Shown piece after piece: positions 14,198-14,659 of a DNA stretch of 14,659 nucleotides. The stretch spans positions 12,257 to 26,915 of the forward strand of contig JANLGA010000016.1 of assembly GCA_024653225.1 (NCBI GenBank), read 5' to 3'. Made by a program: the position numbers and the translations under genes. Positions within the stretch are counted from its first letter, which is position 1. The number at the start of each line of letters is the position of its first letter. The notes below the pieces were generated by a model that saw nothing but the letters and a program-made list of their open reading frames with translations, was not told the origin of the DNA and ran no database searches. This DNA comes from Bacillota bacterium. Its GTDB lineage: Bacteria; Bacillota; Sulfobacillia; JABLXB01.

Positions 14198-14659
14198 CTA
14201 TTGTGCTTTGGCCGCTTCCTCGAGCAGGGGCATCATCTCGACCAGGGTGCCTTCATACTCTTTCAGGAACTCCGTCCACTTCTTCTGGCCCCAGAAAGCA
14301 CCAATCGGTTTGCTGCCCTTGTTTGCCCACTCCTGGAAGCCCGGGTCCTCGAACGCCTTCTTGAACGCCTCCTCCAGCTTGTTGACCACTTCGGGCGGAG
14401 TGCCTGGCGGTGCCAACGCACCCACATGGAAGGAAAGCGAGAGCTCGGGGTGGTTAAGCTCGGCGAACGTCGGCGCGTCGGGGAACGCAGGTGTCCTTTG
14501 ATCCAAGGTGGTGGCTAGCAGCCGCACTTTGTCGGGAGTTACGGCTTGCCCGGAGAGGCTTACGATGGCGGCCTCTACGTGCTTGCCAAGGAGAGCCGTC
14601 ACGGCCTGGGCGCCGGAATCGAACGGAACGAACTTGTATTGACCCCCATAACTCTTGGT
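14198..14659 (-). CDS. tctC: Tripartite tricarboxylate transporter substrate-binding protein, TctC (5' end outside the window)
   Basis: The C-terminal 153 residues of an extracytoplasmic solute receptor of the TctC (Bug) family; the start and signal peptide lie beyond 14659. The visible part begins KSYGGQYKFVPFDSGAQAVTALLGKHVEAAI, which matches the usual region where the family binds carboxylate ligands (a small-residue turn followed by a TALLGGHVD-like helix). It then continues through LLATT, FPDAPTFAEL and APPGTPPEVVNKLEEAF, all standard landmarks. A GTG at 14602 could be mistaken for a start but lies inside the conserved domain. As the first visible gene of the TTT unit it should be made in the largest amount, in line with the hairpin that follows it. 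These proteins bind many different acids, and no ligand can be named from this fragment. Confidence 0.92.
   Translation of the reverse strand, partial: TKSYGGQYKFVPFDSGAQAVTALLGKHVEAAIVSLSGQAVTPDKVRLLATTLDQRTPAFPDAPTFAELNHPELSLSFHVGALAPPGTPPEVVNKLEEAFKKAFEDPGFQEWANKGSKPIGAFWGQKKWTEFLKEYEGTLVEMMPLLEEAAKAQ

Overview
The window looks like part of a bacterial chromosome of fairly high GC. Strong AGGAGG-type ribosome binding sites, frequent GTG/TTG starts, a vitamin-type ECF transporter and dense co-directional operons suggest a high-GC Bacillota (Clostridia-, Limnochordia- or Symbiobacterium-like). That placement is inference. I see no rRNA, tRNA, CRISPR array, insertion sequence or phage gene. 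Every gene I can support lies on the minus strand, so transcription runs from the right edge to the left.

Right block (14659 to 10314): tctC (cut by the window edge), tctB, tctA, a UbiD-family prenyl-FMN decarboxylase and a 65-residue four-cysteine zinc-ribbon protein. This reads as an uptake and decarboxylation unit: a tripartite tricarboxylate-type importer brings in a carboxylate, probably aromatic or heteroaromatic, and the UbiD enzyme with its small partner removes or exchanges CO2. A long hairpin separates tctC from tctBA, as expected if the binding protein is made in excess.

Middle and left block (9940 to 1461): a 373-base non-coding gap with a near-palindrome is followed by a GntR-type regulator. 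Then come an M29/NicX-like metalloenzyme, an ECF S component, a 19-bp hairpin, a fused two-domain ECF ATPase, an EcfT permease, a creatininase-family amidohydrolase, an intact M24 metallopeptidase-like protein and a second M24 protein broken by one frameshift. A terminator-like hairpin at 1380-1410 closes the run. Spacings are short: EcfA and EcfT overlap by 4 bp, EcfT and the amidohydrolase are 5 bp apart. This looks like one regulated system that imports a small molecule by a complete, self-contained ECF transporter and opens or hydrolyses it with three hydrolase/lyase-type metalloenzymes. I do not recognise the substrate. A nitrogen heterocycle, cyclic amide or modified peptide would fit the enzyme set.

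Far left (1250 to 33): a DRE-TIM pyruvate carboxyltransferase of the isopropylmalate/homocitrate synthase type, beyond the terminator and with its own strong ribosome binding site.

The most interesting part is the regulator/NicX-like/ECF/creatininase/M24 operon. Its first enzyme shows a possible His-His-Asp iron site instead of the M29 aminopeptidase metal ligands. Its fused ATPase looks asymmetric, with one canonical and one degenerate composite site.
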